A stretch of 24,363 nucleotides of DNA from an uncultured bacterium (GTDB taxonomy: Bacteria; Bacillota; Clostridia; Lachnospirales; Lachnospiraceae). This document shows positions 15,165-22,436 of the stretch, one piece after another; position 1 is the stretch's first letter; the number at the start of each line of letters is the position of its first letter. The stretch spans positions 1 through 24,363 of the forward strand of contig CAJMSZ010000035.1 of NCBI GenBank assembly GCA_905216215.1, given 5' to 3'. The translations under genes and the position numbers were made by a program. Below the pieces are notes generated by a model that did not search any database, was not told the origin of the DNA, and saw only the letters and a list, made by a program, of their open reading frames with translations.

Positions 15165-16124
15165 TTATTCTTCACCCTGACTTAACTCAAGGCCAAGTTC
15201 TTTTAATTTTGCCAGAACTTCTTCTAATGATTTACGTCCAAGGTTACGAACTTTCATCATATCTTCCGGAGTTCTGTTTGTAAGTTCTTCTACAGTATTG
15301 ATTCCTGCTCTCTTCAGGCAGTTGTATGAACGAACAGAAAGTTCAAGTTCATCAATACTCATCTCAAGCACTTTTTCTTTCTCATCATCTTCTTTTTCAA
15401 TCATAACTTCTGCTGCCTGAGCAACTTCAGAAAGATCGATGAAGAGTTTCAAATGTTCGTTAAGAACTTTTGCAGCTAAACTTACTGCTTCATCTGGAGC
15501 TAATGTTCCATTTGTCCATACATCTAATGTCAATTTGTCAAAATCAGTAATCTGACCAACACGTGTATTCTGTACAGTAAGGTTTACTCTCTCAACAGGT
15601 GTATAAATAGAATCAATTGGAATTACGCCAATTGGCATATCCTCTGTTTTGTTCTTATCAGCACCTACATAGCCACGTCCATTTGTAATAGTAAGTTCCA
15701 TGTAAAGTTTGCTGTCTGCCCCGCCATTCAATGTAGCAATCACTGTATCAGGGTTCATGATTTCGATATCAGCATCTGCATGGATATCTGCACCTGTAAC
15801 AACACCTTCACCTTCAAATTCGATATAAGCTGTCTTTGGCTCATCTGTCTCTGAAGAATTCTTGATTGCCAGCGTTTTCAGATTCATGATTACTTCAGTA
15901 ACATCTTCCTTTACTCCTGGAATCGTGCTGAATTCATGTAATACACCGTCGATTTTAATCTGACTGATTGCAGCACCCGGTAAAGAAGAAAGCATAATTC
16001 TTCTTAAAGAGTTACCCAATGTCGTACCGTATCCTCTTTCCAGAGGTTCTACTACGAATCTGCCATATTTCTTATCTTCTGAAATTTCTGTAATTTCAAT
16101 ATTCGGTTTATTAAAATCAAACAC
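15165..16124 (-). CDS. rpoA: RNA polymerase alpha subunit
   Basis: The alpha subunit dimerises to start RNA polymerase assembly and contacts activators and UP elements. The 319 residues are full length: N-terminal assembly domain with FVVEPLERGYGTTLGNSLRRIMLSSLPG, an acidic linker near 235-255, and the C-terminal DNA-binding domain (ELSVRSYNCLKRAGINTVEEL, GRKSLEEVLAKL). It starts at GTG (16124), behind AAGGAGGGACCAAATA. It lies between rpsD and rplQ in the usual alpha-operon order. Confidence 0.98.
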   Translation of the reverse strand: MFDFNKPNIEITEISEDKKYGRFVVEPLERGYGTTLGNSLRRIMLSSLPGAAISQIKIDGVLHEFSTIPGVKEDVTEVIMNLKTLAIKNSSETDEPKTAYIEFEGEGVVTGADIHADADIEIMNPDTVIATLNGGADSKLYMELTITNGRGYVGADKNKTEDMPIGVIPIDSIYTPVERVNLTVQNTRVGQITDFDKLTLDVWTNGTLAPDEAVSLAAKVLNEHLKLFIDLSEVAQAAEVMIEKEDDEKEKVLEMSIDELELSVRSYNCLKRAGINTVEELTNRTPEDMMKVRNLGRKSLEEVLAKLKELGLELSQGEE

Positions 16125-16182
16125 TATTTGGTCCCTCCTTGTGGGTTTTGGTTATTGAGGGTTACTATTTTCTAAACACAAC

Positions 16183-16239
16183 CTTAACGAACCTACTAAA
16201 GAGGTCCGTTAAGAAGCACATTTTCTTACGAAAATGCGT
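16183..16239 (-). other. Tandem hairpins in the rpsD-rpoA spacer
   Basis: On the minus strand GCATTTTC-GTAA-GAAAATGT (about 16218-16237) has a GNRA-type loop. It is followed by a 12-base stem, CTTAACGGACCT (16202-16213) with AGGTTCGTTAAG (16183-16194), containing one G-U pair. There is no T-tract, so it is not a standard terminator. It could be an RNase site or a ribosomal-protein target setting the rpsD/rpoA ratio. Confidence 0.5.
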
Positions 16240-16240
16240 T

Positions 16241-16834
16241 TTATTTAGAATATAATTCGACAATCAGCATTTCGTCAACTGGTACGTCGATCATCTCACG
16301 AGTAGGAAGATTTTTAACTGTTCCCTTTAAGTTTTCAGCATCTGCTTCTAACCATTCTGGAACTAAACGTCCTGCTGTCACTTCTGTGATATCTTTGTAT
16401 CTTACAGAAGCTTTCTTTCCTTCTTTGATTTCGATTACATCGCCAGCTTTAATCAAGTATGATGGAATATTTACCTGTTTTCCATTTACTAATACATGCT
16501 TGTGGTCAACAATCTGTCTTGCTTCTTTTCTTGTTCTTGCAAATCCAAGACGGAAGATAACGTTATCTAATCTTGATTCAAGAAGAACCATCAAGTTATC
16601 GCCTGTCATACCTTTCATCTGAGAAGCTTTTTCAAAGTAGTTTCTGAAAGGTTTTTCTAATACGCCATAGATGAATTTAGCTTTCTGTTTTTCACGTAAC
16701 TGAAGACCATACTCACTCATTTTTCTATTAGCTCTTTTTAACTGTCTGTTAGACTTTTTATCAATTCCCAAATATACTGGATCCATTCCTAATGAACGGC
16801 ATCTTTTAAGAACTGGAACTCTATTTACTGCCAT
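16241..16834 (-). CDS. rpsD: 30S ribosomal protein S4
   Basis: Primary assembly protein that binds 16S rRNA early and helps decoding accuracy. The 197 residues carry the S4 RNA-binding domain (ESRLDNVIFRLGFARTRKEARQIVDHKHVLVNGK) and the usual C-terminal LIVELYSK. Zinc-ligand cysteines of the C-plus form of S4 are absent (only one Cys, residue 12), so this is the zinc-independent form. It starts behind AGGAGGAAAAGAGC. In many bacteria S4 represses its own operon; a candidate target is the leader before rpmJ or the hairpins after rpsD. Confidence 0.98.
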   Translation of the reverse strand: MAVNRVPVLKRCRSLGMDPVYLGIDKKSNRQLKRANRKMSEYGLQLREKQKAKFIYGVLEKPFRNYFEKASQMKGMTGDNLMVLLESRLDNVIFRLGFARTRKEARQIVDHKHVLVNGKQVNIPSYLIKAGDVIEIKEGKKASVRYKDITEVTAGRLVPEWLEADAENLKGTVKNLPTREMIDVPVDEMLIVELYSK

Positions 16835-16860
16835 GCTCTTTTCCTCCTAATAATAATCGA

Positions 16861-17256
16861 CTAGACTCTTCTACGTTTTGGTGGGCGGCATCCATTATGT
16901 GGTACTGGTGTTACATCTGTGATACTTGTAACATCGATTCCGCATGCCTGAAGGGCACGGATTGCTGCTTCTCTACCTGATCCAGGTCCTTTAACGAATA
17001 CGTCTACTGATTTAAGACCATGAACTAATGCTGCTTTAGCTGCTGTTTCAGCTGCCATCTGTGCTGCATATGGAGTAGATTTTCTTGAACCTCTAAATCC
17101 CAGACCACCTGCACTTGCCCATGATAAAGCATTTCCCTGAGCATCTGTCAAAGTAACGATTGTATTATTGAAAGATGACTGGATATGTGCCTGTCCGCGT
17201 TCAACGTTTTTCTTGACACGTTTTTTTGTCACTTTTTTTGTAACTTTTTTAGCCAT
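16861..17256 (-). CDS. rpsK: 30S ribosomal protein S11
   Basis: Platform protein near the 3' end of 16S rRNA and the mRNA exit. The 131 residues include QSSFNNTIVTLTDAQGNALSWASAGGLGFRGSRKSTP and the terminal VTPVPHNGCRPPKRRRV, as in the family. The Lys-rich N-terminus (MAKKVTKKVTKKRVKK) is encoded with three runs of six or more A. No strong ribosome site is seen upstream (only GTAGG about 13 bases away), so translation may be coupled to rpsM, 46 bases upstream. Confidence 0.98.
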   Translation of the reverse strand: MAKKVTKKVTKKRVKKNVERGQAHIQSSFNNTIVTLTDAQGNALSWASAGGLGFRGSRKSTPYAAQMAAETAAKAALVHGLKSVDVFVKGPGSGREAAIRALQACGIDVTSITDVTPVPHNGCRPPKRRRV

Positions 17257-17302
17257 AATAAAACTAACCTACACTTTCTTTTATTTAACTAGTTATTTGT
17301 TC

Positions 17303-17671
17303 CTATTTTTTCTTGTTTGCTACGGTTCTCTTTGGACCTTTTCTTGTTCTTGCGTTTGTCTTTGTCTTCTGACCACGAACTGGAAGTCCTTTTCTATGAC
17401 GGATTCCTCTGTAGCATCCAATTTCCTGAAGTCTCTTGATGTTAAGAGCGATTTCTCTACGAAGATCACCTTCTACAACCTGAGTTTCATCAATTACAGC
17501 ACTGATTTTCTTTACTTCATCGTCTGTAAGATCTCTGCAACGAGTATCTGGATTAACTCCAGCCTCTGCAAGAATACGAGTTGCGCTTGTTCTACCAATT
17601 CCGTAGATATAAGTTAACCCGATTTCCACACGTTTGTCTCTTGGTAAGTCTACACCTGCAATACGAGCCAT
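17303..17671 (-). CDS. rpsM: 30S ribosomal protein S13
   Basis: Head protein contacting tRNA and the 50S bridge. The 122 residues begin MARIAGVDLPRDKRVEIGLTYIYGIG and end in a basic tail (GQKTKTNARTRKGPKRTVANKKK). The start at 17671 follows GGAGGAAATCACAA and matches the family N-terminus. The frame remains open a further 96 codons upstream, but that reading covers the structured spacer and is not S13. Normal content; the upstream spacer is not. Confidence 0.97.
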   Translation of the reverse strand: MARIAGVDLPRDKRVEIGLTYIYGIGRTSATRILAEAGVNPDTRCRDLTDDEVKKISAVIDETQVVEGDLRREIALNIKRLQEIGCYRGIRHRKGLPVRGQKTKTNARTRKGPKRTVANKKK

Positions 17672-17689
17672 TTGTGATTTCCTCCATTT

Positions 17690-18130
17690 TCTTTCTTTAC
17701 TTTGTTCTTTTTTCGAAGTGATATCAGCTCGACTGCGCTGCGCTTCGTCTCGCTGATAAGGCTGGCGCCCTATGTGTCCTTCATATTGCGTTTTGAAATG
17801 AGCAAGCTCTTTCAAACCGAATATGAACTCCACGCACTTCTCCATACTGTCCCAAATTGAGGCTGTGAGTTCTCTGCGATTCTGCGAGTACCCTACCAGA
17901 CTCTTACTTCTACTATTATACAGCAGATGGTCTGATATCCCAGCCCAGGTGTGTCGGTATCACACCCTTTCCGGCAACTGGTCTCCCAGCAAATGACTGC
18001 CGGTATTATAGGCAATATACCTGAATACCACTTTGCTCATGGTGTTTTCCTGTATATTTAAAATAGCGAATCGTCGTACTCACTTACGATCCTCTATCAG
18101 CCGCCTAATTCATTCATAAACTATCCGTTA
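17690..18130 (-). ncRNA. Unassigned densely structured region between rpmJ and rpsM
   Basis: About 470 bases without a recognised gene, visibly richer in G+C than its neighbours. On the minus strand successive stems are: GGTATT/AATACC (18024-18029 with 18002-18007); CCGGCA/TGCCGG (17998-18003 with 17971-17976) enclosing CTGG-GAGA-CCAG; GGTGTG/CACACC (17961-17966 with 17948-17953); CAGAC/GTCTG (17930-17934 with 17897-17901); TTTGAAA/TTTCAAA (17810-17816 with 17792-17798), capped by a CUUG-type loop; TATCAGC/GCTGATA (17752-17758 with 17722-17728). Some loops are GNRA-like. It could be a structured RNA, a 5' regulatory leader of rpsM, or a dispersed repeat (MITE-like). A 26-codon ORF with a ribosome-like AGGA lies at 18040-17960, in frame with rpsM through one UGA. 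No known RNA family was recognised. Confidence 0.5.
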
Positions 18131-18140
18131 TAGGTATTAA

Positions 18141-18254
18141 TTAACCCTGACGCTGTTTGTGCTTTGGATTTTCGCAGATAATTCTGACGCTTCCTTTTCT
18201 TTTAATAACTTTGCATTTTTCGCAAATCGGTTTTACTGATGATCTAACCTTCAC
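18141..18254 (-). CDS. rpmJ: 50S ribosomal protein L36
   Basis: A 37-residue zinc-binding ribosomal protein. The sequence reads (M)KVRSSVKPICEKCKVIKRKG, then SVRIICENPKHKQRQG, with the CxxC...C...H zinc ligands (Cys11, Cys14, Cys27, His32) intact. It starts with GTG at 18254, behind AAAGGAGGATTTGAC. First gene after the internal promoter at 18332-18361. Confidence 0.96.
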   Translation of the reverse strand: MKVRSSVKPICEKCKVIKRKGSVRIICENPKHKQRQG

Positions 18255-18297
18255 GTCAAATCCTCCTTTCATACCTTGCATGGTCTGCATTTTCCCA

Positions 18298-18321
18298 CTG
18301 CTTAAAGTTTCCCATAAGCAG
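18298..18321 (-). promoter_or_regulatory. Leader hairpin before rpmJ
   Basis: On the minus strand CTGCTTA pairs with TAAGCAG (18315-18321 with 18298-18304), just downstream of the promoter -10. It forms a 5' leader structure about 45 bases before the rpmJ start, in the position where alpha-operon autoregulation sites occur. There is no T-run. Confidence 0.4.
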
Positions 18322-18331
18322 TTCGCATAAC

Positions 18332-18361
18332 ATTATATCATTATATTTCAAATAAAGTCAA
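18332..18361 (-). promoter_or_regulatory. Internal promoter for rpmJ-rplQ
   Basis: TTGACT (18356-18361) and TATAAT (18332-18337), 18 bases apart on the minus strand, form a near-consensus sigma-A promoter in the 146-base infA-rpmJ spacer. It lets the alpha operon be expressed apart from the spc operon. Confidence 0.75.
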
Positions 18362-18400
18362 TACTTTTTTCTTTTATTTTGCGCTATTATTTTTTGTTTT

Positions 18401-18619
18401 CTATTTATCTCTCCAGATAATTCTTCCTTTTGATAAATCATATGGGGACAATTCCAATGTAACTTTATCTCCCGGAAGAATTTTAATAAAGTTCATACGA
18501 AGCTTTCCGCTAATGTGGGCTAATACCTGATGTCCATTTTCTAATTCAACCTGAAACATTGCGTTTGGCAGTTTTTCTACTACAGTACCTTCAATTTCAA
18601 TAACATCTGCTTTTGACAT
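18401..18619 (-). CDS. infA: Translation initiation factor IF-1
   Basis: A 72-residue S1-like OB-fold protein that binds the A site of the 30S subunit during initiation. It reads MSKADVIEIEGTVVEKLPNA and ends with DLSKGRIIWRDK, full length for the family. The start at 18619 follows GGGAGGAATCATAAT and lies one base after the stop of the KOW-protein gene, so the two are translationally coupled; a longer open frame upstream is not used. Confidence 0.97.
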   Translation of the reverse strand: MSKADVIEIEGTVVEKLPNAMFQVELENGHQVLAHISGKLRMNFIKILPGDKVTLELSPYDLSKGRIIWRDK

Positions 18620-18620
18620 A

Positions 18621-18896
18621 TTATGATTCCTCCCTTGATTCTGTCTTCTCTGTCTTCTTATATTCACTCAATATGCATTTAATACCTGCATCATCTACAT
18701 TTTCAATCGGATACTTTTGTCTGATGAGCTGGACATGTTTTTTCTTTTTCTTCTTAGGTCTGTCCAACGTTCTGGCAACTCCATCTACAAGAAATATATG
18801 GTTTTCTTCTATATTAATAATCACATATATTTTTTCTTTATCATGTCCGGCCAAGGATTTTGCAAGCATCCCCTTTTCCCATCTGTCCATATACAT
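18621..18896 (-). CDS. KOW-domain (ribosomal L14E/L6E/L27E-like) RNA-binding protein
   Basis: About 91 residues. GMLAKSLAGHDKEKIYVIINIEENHIFLVDGVARTL resembles the KOW-type small beta-barrel, followed by a Lys-rich run (RPKKKKKKHVQLI). Homologous small genes sit between map and infA in many Clostridia and are annotated as KOW-domain or L14E/L6E/L27E-like RNA-binding proteins. The role is unproven; it probably interacts with rRNA or the translation machinery. Either ATG at 18896 or the one at 18890 could start; AGAGG is close to both. Confidence 0.75.
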   Translation of the reverse strand: MYMDRWEKGMLAKSLAGHDKEKIYVIINIEENHIFLVDGVARTLDRPKKKKKKHVQLIRQKYPIENVDDAGIKCILSEYKKTEKTESREES

Positions 18897-18903
18897 TTGC
18901 CTC

Positions 18904-19659
18904 TTATTTTGTTTTGCTTAGCAGTACTGGTTCTCCTTTGGTAATCAGGATAGTATTTTCATAATGAGCAGATAATTTCCCATCGGCAGTAACTACTGTC
19001 CAGTCATCATCCATCCATCGAACTCTTTCTGTGCCCTGATTAATCATCGGCTCAATAGCCAGTGTCATACCAGCCTTTAATTTCGGTCCCCTGCGCAGCA
19101 TAGGAAAATTTGGAATTTCCGGGTCCTCATGCAAATGAGTTCCTATTCCATGTCCACACAATTCCCGTACTACTCCGTAGCCGAATTGTTCTGCGTAATG
19201 GCCGATTGCTGCAGAAATATCAAATAAATGATTGCCTTCTTTTGCATATTTTAAACCTTCAAAGAAGCTTTGTTCTGTAACTTCAATCAGTTTTTTTGCC
19301 TCATCTGTGACTTCACCGACTGCATGAGTTCTGGCCGCATCCGAATGATATCCTTTATAAATCACTCCTGCATCCAGACTTACAATATCTCCCTCATGAA
19401 TGATTCTCTCTCTGGAAGGGATTCCATGCACGACCTCATCATTTACAGATACACAGATACTGGCTGGATATCCATTATAATTCAGAAAGGAAGGCTCGCA
19501 GCCGTAGCTGCGAATCACTTCTTCTCCAAGGACATCAATGTCAAGCGTTGTCATCCCCGGCTTTAATGCCTTTTTCAATTCATCATGCACGATTTCCAGA
19601 ATCCTTCCGGCTTCTGTCATCAGTTCTATTTCTCTTGCTGATTTAATCGTAATTGACAT
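18904..19659 (-). CDS. map: Methionine aminopeptidase, type I
   Basis: Removes the initiator methionine from nascent proteins. The 251 residues show the metal ligands in order: Asp in SLDAG, Asp in HSDAARTHAVG, His in GHGIGTHLHEDP, Glu in AIEPM, and Glu in HYENT. The start at 19659 follows AGGAGAATAAATTC, which overlaps the end of adk; only four bases separate the genes. Standard spc-operon position. Confidence 0.97.
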   Translation of the reverse strand: MSITIKSAREIELMTEAGRILEIVHDELKKALKPGMTTLDIDVLGEEVIRSYGCEPSFLNYNGYPASICVSVNDEVVHGIPSRERIIHEGDIVSLDAGVIYKGYHSDAARTHAVGEVTDEAKKLIEVTEQSFFEGLKYAKEGNHLFDISAAIGHYAEQFGYGVVRELCGHGIGTHLHEDPEIPNFPMLRRGPKLKAGMTLAIEPMINQGTERVRWMDDDWTVVTADGKLSAHYENTILITKGEPVLLSKTK

Positions 19660-19663
19660 GAAT

Positions 19664-20308
19664 TTATTCTCCTAAAATAGAAACAATTGCTCCAAAAACA
19701 TCTTCCATTGCAACAGTTCCATCTACAGTTTTTAAAATACCTGCTTTTGTATAATAATCAATCAGTGGCTGAGTCTGTTCATGGTATACACCAAGACGTT
19801 TCTGAACTGTTTCCGGTTTGTCATCATCACGAAGAATAAGTTCTCCACCGCAGGTATCACAGATACCTTCTTTTTTCGGTGCAGCATATACAAGATGATA
19901 GGTTGCTCCACAGCCTACACATGCACGTCTTCCACCCATACGCTGTACAATATTTTCATCCGGAACGTCTACGTCGATAGCATAATCCATTTTCTGTCCC
20001 TGTGCAGCCAGTGCTTTATCAAGTGCTTCTGCCTGTGGAATGGTTCTTGGAAATCCATCTAATACATATCCATTTGAGCAATCTTCCTGATTCACGCGGT
20101 CTACTACTAAATCTACAACCAGTTCATCCGGAACAAGCAGCCCCTGATCCATGTATGTCTTTGCTTTCTTTCCGAGTTCCGTTCCGTTTTTAATATTTGC
20201 TCTGAAAATATCTCCTGTAGAGATATGTGGAATATCGTATTTTGCTGCAATTTTTTTTGCCTGAGTTCCTTTTCCGGCTCCAGGTGCTCCTAACATAATG
20301 ATTTTCAT
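19664..20308 (-). CDS. adk: Adenylate kinase
   Basis: Interconverts ATP + AMP and 2 ADP. The 214 residues include the P-loop GAPGAGKGT, the DGFPRT nucleotide motif, and a zinc-type LID with four cysteines (CVGC...CDTC), as in Gram-positive long-form enzymes. The start at 20308 is supported by GGAGGCCGACAAG and MKIIMLGAPG; 29 codons of open frame upstream have no support. Usual position between secY and map. Confidence 0.97.
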   Translation of the reverse strand: MKIIMLGAPGAGKGTQAKKIAAKYDIPHISTGDIFRANIKNGTELGKKAKTYMDQGLLVPDELVVDLVVDRVNQEDCSNGYVLDGFPRTIPQAEALDKALAAQGQKMDYAIDVDVPDENIVQRMGGRRACVGCGATYHLVYAAPKKEGICDTCGGELILRDDDKPETVQKRLGVYHEQTQPLIDYYTKAGILKTVDGTVAMEDVFGAIVSILGE

Positions 20309-20339
20309 CTTGTCGGCCTCCATTTTGTATTTCTTTCTT

Positions 20340-20420
20340 ACTGTCAAATAGACATAAACTGTCATATAGACATAAAGCTCGTTGCATTTATCCAATATAA
20401 AAGATAAAAAACAACGAGCT
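20340..20420 (-). repeat. Tandem 18-base repeat with dyads, plus long hairpin, in secY-adk spacer
   Basis: Two adjacent 18-base copies (20340-20357 and 20358-20375) differ at one base; each contains the dyad TGTC-N5-GACA. Beside them AGCTCGTTG (20376-20384) pairs with CAACGAGCT (20412-20420), enclosing an inner TTTATC/GATAAA stem. No T-run follows, so a terminator is unlikely. It could be a regulatory region for adk-map. The same TGTC...GACA dyad occurs near the focA promoter. Confidence 0.5.
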
Positions 20421-20457
20421 AAATTTTATTTTAAATTCCAAGTTCTCTCATCCGAAA

Positions 20458-21777
20458 TTACTTGTTATTTAAGAATCCTGTATAATTACGAACAAGCATT
20501 TGTGATTCAATTTGTTTAATAGTCTCTAATACTACCCCGATGATAATGATTAGAGATGTACCACCAAATGATACGCTTGCGCCAAATACTCCATTAAAGA
20601 AGAATGGAATAACCTGAATTATTACAAGACCACATGCTCCAATAAAGATAATATAGTTTAATATCTTTGTTAAGTAATCTGAGGTTGGCTTTCCTGGTCT
20701 GATACCCGGAATAAAACCGCCACTCTTTTTCATGTTATTCGCAATTTCCAGTGGATTAAAGGTAATGCTTGTATAGAAATACGCAAAGAAAATAGTAAGC
20801 ACAATATATACAAGTAAACCAATTGAATACTTAGGATTTGATGGATTACACCAATTTCCGGAATTCATTCCACGAAGAATTTCGCTTCCAATTCCTGTTC
20901 CGTTTCCTTTTCCAAGGAACGATGCAATAATAATCGGGAATTGCATAATGGAAGAAGCAAAGATAACCGGAATAACACCTGCTGTATTTACTTTTAATGG
21001 AATGTTAGTAGACTGTCCGCCCACAGTTCTTCTTCCCTGCATCTTCTGGGAATACTGAACCGGGATTCTTCTTTCTCCATCCTGAAGAATGATTGTAAAT
21101 ACAACCAAAACCAGAATAATAGCAAGAATAATAATTGCCGCAAGTCCTCCGCTCGCAAGTCCTTTTCCTTTTACAAACTGTTCATACAATCCGGTAAGGT
21201 CATTTGGAACACGCGATAAAATATTTACAAGAAGGACGATGGAAATACCATTTCCAACTCCTTTTTCTGTGATTCTCTCACCCACCCACATCAAGAAGGC
21301 TGAACCTGCTGTGAGTGTCAATACTACGATTGCTGCATTTACAAAATTATATTTAACCAGAAGTCCCTGTCTTCCGAATCCTACAGCCATTGCTGTGGAT
21401 TCAATTAAAGCAAGGATAACGGTCACATAACGTGTCATCGTAGCAATTTTCTTTCTTCCGTCTTCTCCATCTTTCTGCATTTCTTCCAGCTTCGGAATTG
21501 CAATTGTCAGAAGCTGAATGATGATGGATGATGTAATATACGGAGTAATACTCAATGCAAAAATTGACATTGTCTCAAAAGAGCCTCCGGTGAAGGCATT
21601 AAAGAAGTTAAATGTATCACCGGATACGCTCTCAAAAAACTGTTTAATGTAAGTTGGGTTCACACCCGGGGTTGGCAGTTGGGAACCAAGTCTTACCACA
21701 AATATCATCGCAAGGGTATATAAAATCTTTTTCCGTATATCGTCAATTTGAAATGCCTTACGGAATGTTTGTAGCAT
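20458..21777 (-). CDS. secY: Preprotein translocase subunit SecY
   Basis: Central channel of the Sec translocase. The 439 residues form about ten hydrophobic spans, with family features such as RLGSQLPTPGV, the ITPYITSSIIIQLLT half and the GGFIPGIRPGKPT cytosolic loop. Its ATG overlaps the rplO stop by one base (TAATG), implying coupling. Start at 21777. Confidence 0.98.
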   Translation of the reverse strand: MLQTFRKAFQIDDIRKKILYTLAMIFVVRLGSQLPTPGVNPTYIKQFFESVSGDTFNFFNAFTGGSFETMSIFALSITPYITSSIIIQLLTIAIPKLEEMQKDGEDGRKKIATMTRYVTVILALIESTAMAVGFGRQGLLVKYNFVNAAIVVLTLTAGSAFLMWVGERITEKGVGNGISIVLLVNILSRVPNDLTGLYEQFVKGKGLASGGLAAIIILAIILVLVVFTIILQDGERRIPVQYSQKMQGRRTVGGQSTNIPLKVNTAGVIPVIFASSIMQFPIIIASFLGKGNGTGIGSEILRGMNSGNWCNPSNPKYSIGLLVYIVLTIFFAYFYTSITFNPLEIANNMKKSGGFIPGIRPGKPTSDYLTKILNYIIFIGACGLVIIQVIPFFFNGVFGASVSFGGTSLIIIIGVVLETIKQIESQMLVRNYTGFLNNK

Positions 21778-22217
21778 TAGATCACCTCTGCTTTTCCACC
21801 AAGTGCTTCGATTTTCTCTACAGCACCAGCACTAAATGCATTTGCCTGAACTGTAAGTTTCTTTGTAAGTTCGCCGTTACCAAGAATCTTAACACCATCT
21901 CTTGTGTTTTTAACGATTCCAGCTTCAACTAATGTTTCAATAGAAACAACTGCGTCATTCTCAAATACTTCTAATGCACTAACGTTAATTCCAACGATTT
22001 CTTTAGAGTTTCTGCAGGTGAAACCTCTCTTTGGAATACGTCTGTATAATGGCATCTGTCCACCTTCAAAACCTGGTCTTGGTGCTCCTGAACGAGCTTT
22101 CTGACCTTTATGTCCCTTACCAGCAGTTTTGCCATTTCCTGAACCGTGTCCACGGCCTCTTCTGAAATTATCGCTGTGTTTTGAACCATCAGCTGGTCTT
22201 AAGTTAGATAATTCCAT
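21777..22217 (-). CDS. rplO: 50S ribosomal protein L15
   Basis: Large-subunit assembly protein. The 146 residues have the Gly/Lys-rich N-terminus (RRGRGHGSGNGKTAGKGHKGQKARSG) and the GGQMPLYRRIPKRGF motif, followed by the L18e-like C-terminal half. The start at 22217 follows AAGGAGGTGTCACACA. The stop overlaps the secY start. Confidence 0.98.
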   Translation of the reverse strand: MELSNLRPADGSKHSDNFRRGRGHGSGNGKTAGKGHKGQKARSGAPRPGFEGGQMPLYRRIPKRGFTCRNSKEIVGINVSALEVFENDAVVSIETLVEAGIVKNTRDGVKILGNGELTKKLTVQANAFSAGAVEKIEALGGKAEVI

Positions 22218-22243
22218 TGTGTGACACCTCCTTGTCTATTAGA

Positions 22244-22423
22244 TTAAGCTTCTTCTACCTTTACAAGGTGTTTTACCTGAGCAACCATACCTCTTGTTGC
22301 TTCGTTATCCGGTAAAACAACTGTTTTGTTGAGCTTCTTAAGTCCTAAAGCTTCAACTGTTTTTCTATGTTTTGGAATAGCTCCGATTGTTGATTTTACT
22401 AATGTGACTTTTAAATTTGCCAT
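22244..22423 (-). CDS. rpmD: 50S ribosomal protein L30
   Basis: A 59-residue protein: MANLKVTLVKSTIGAIPKHR and on to VKHLVKVEEA, matching bacterial L30, with the GLKKLNKTVVLPDNEATRGM core. The start at 22423 follows AAGGAGGAGATTAAA, which overlaps the rpsE stop. The usual rpsE-rpmD-rplO order. Confidence 0.96.
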   Translation of the reverse strand: MANLKVTLVKSTIGAIPKHRKTVEALGLKKLNKTVVLPDNEATRGMVAQVKHLVKVEEA

Positions 22424-22436
22424 TTTAATCTCCTCC

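Noticed and set aside
17672..17845. 58-residue N-terminal extension of S13
   Set aside because: S13 proteins begin at MARIAG; a good ribosome site precedes 17671 and the extension reads through stem-loops.
20340..20375. Repeat pair as a CRISPR remnant
   Set aside because: The copies are directly adjacent with no spacer, and no cas genes are present.
20309..20395. 29-residue extension of adenylate kinase
   Set aside because: GGAGG lies just before 20308, where the family N-terminus starts; the extension translates the tandem repeat.
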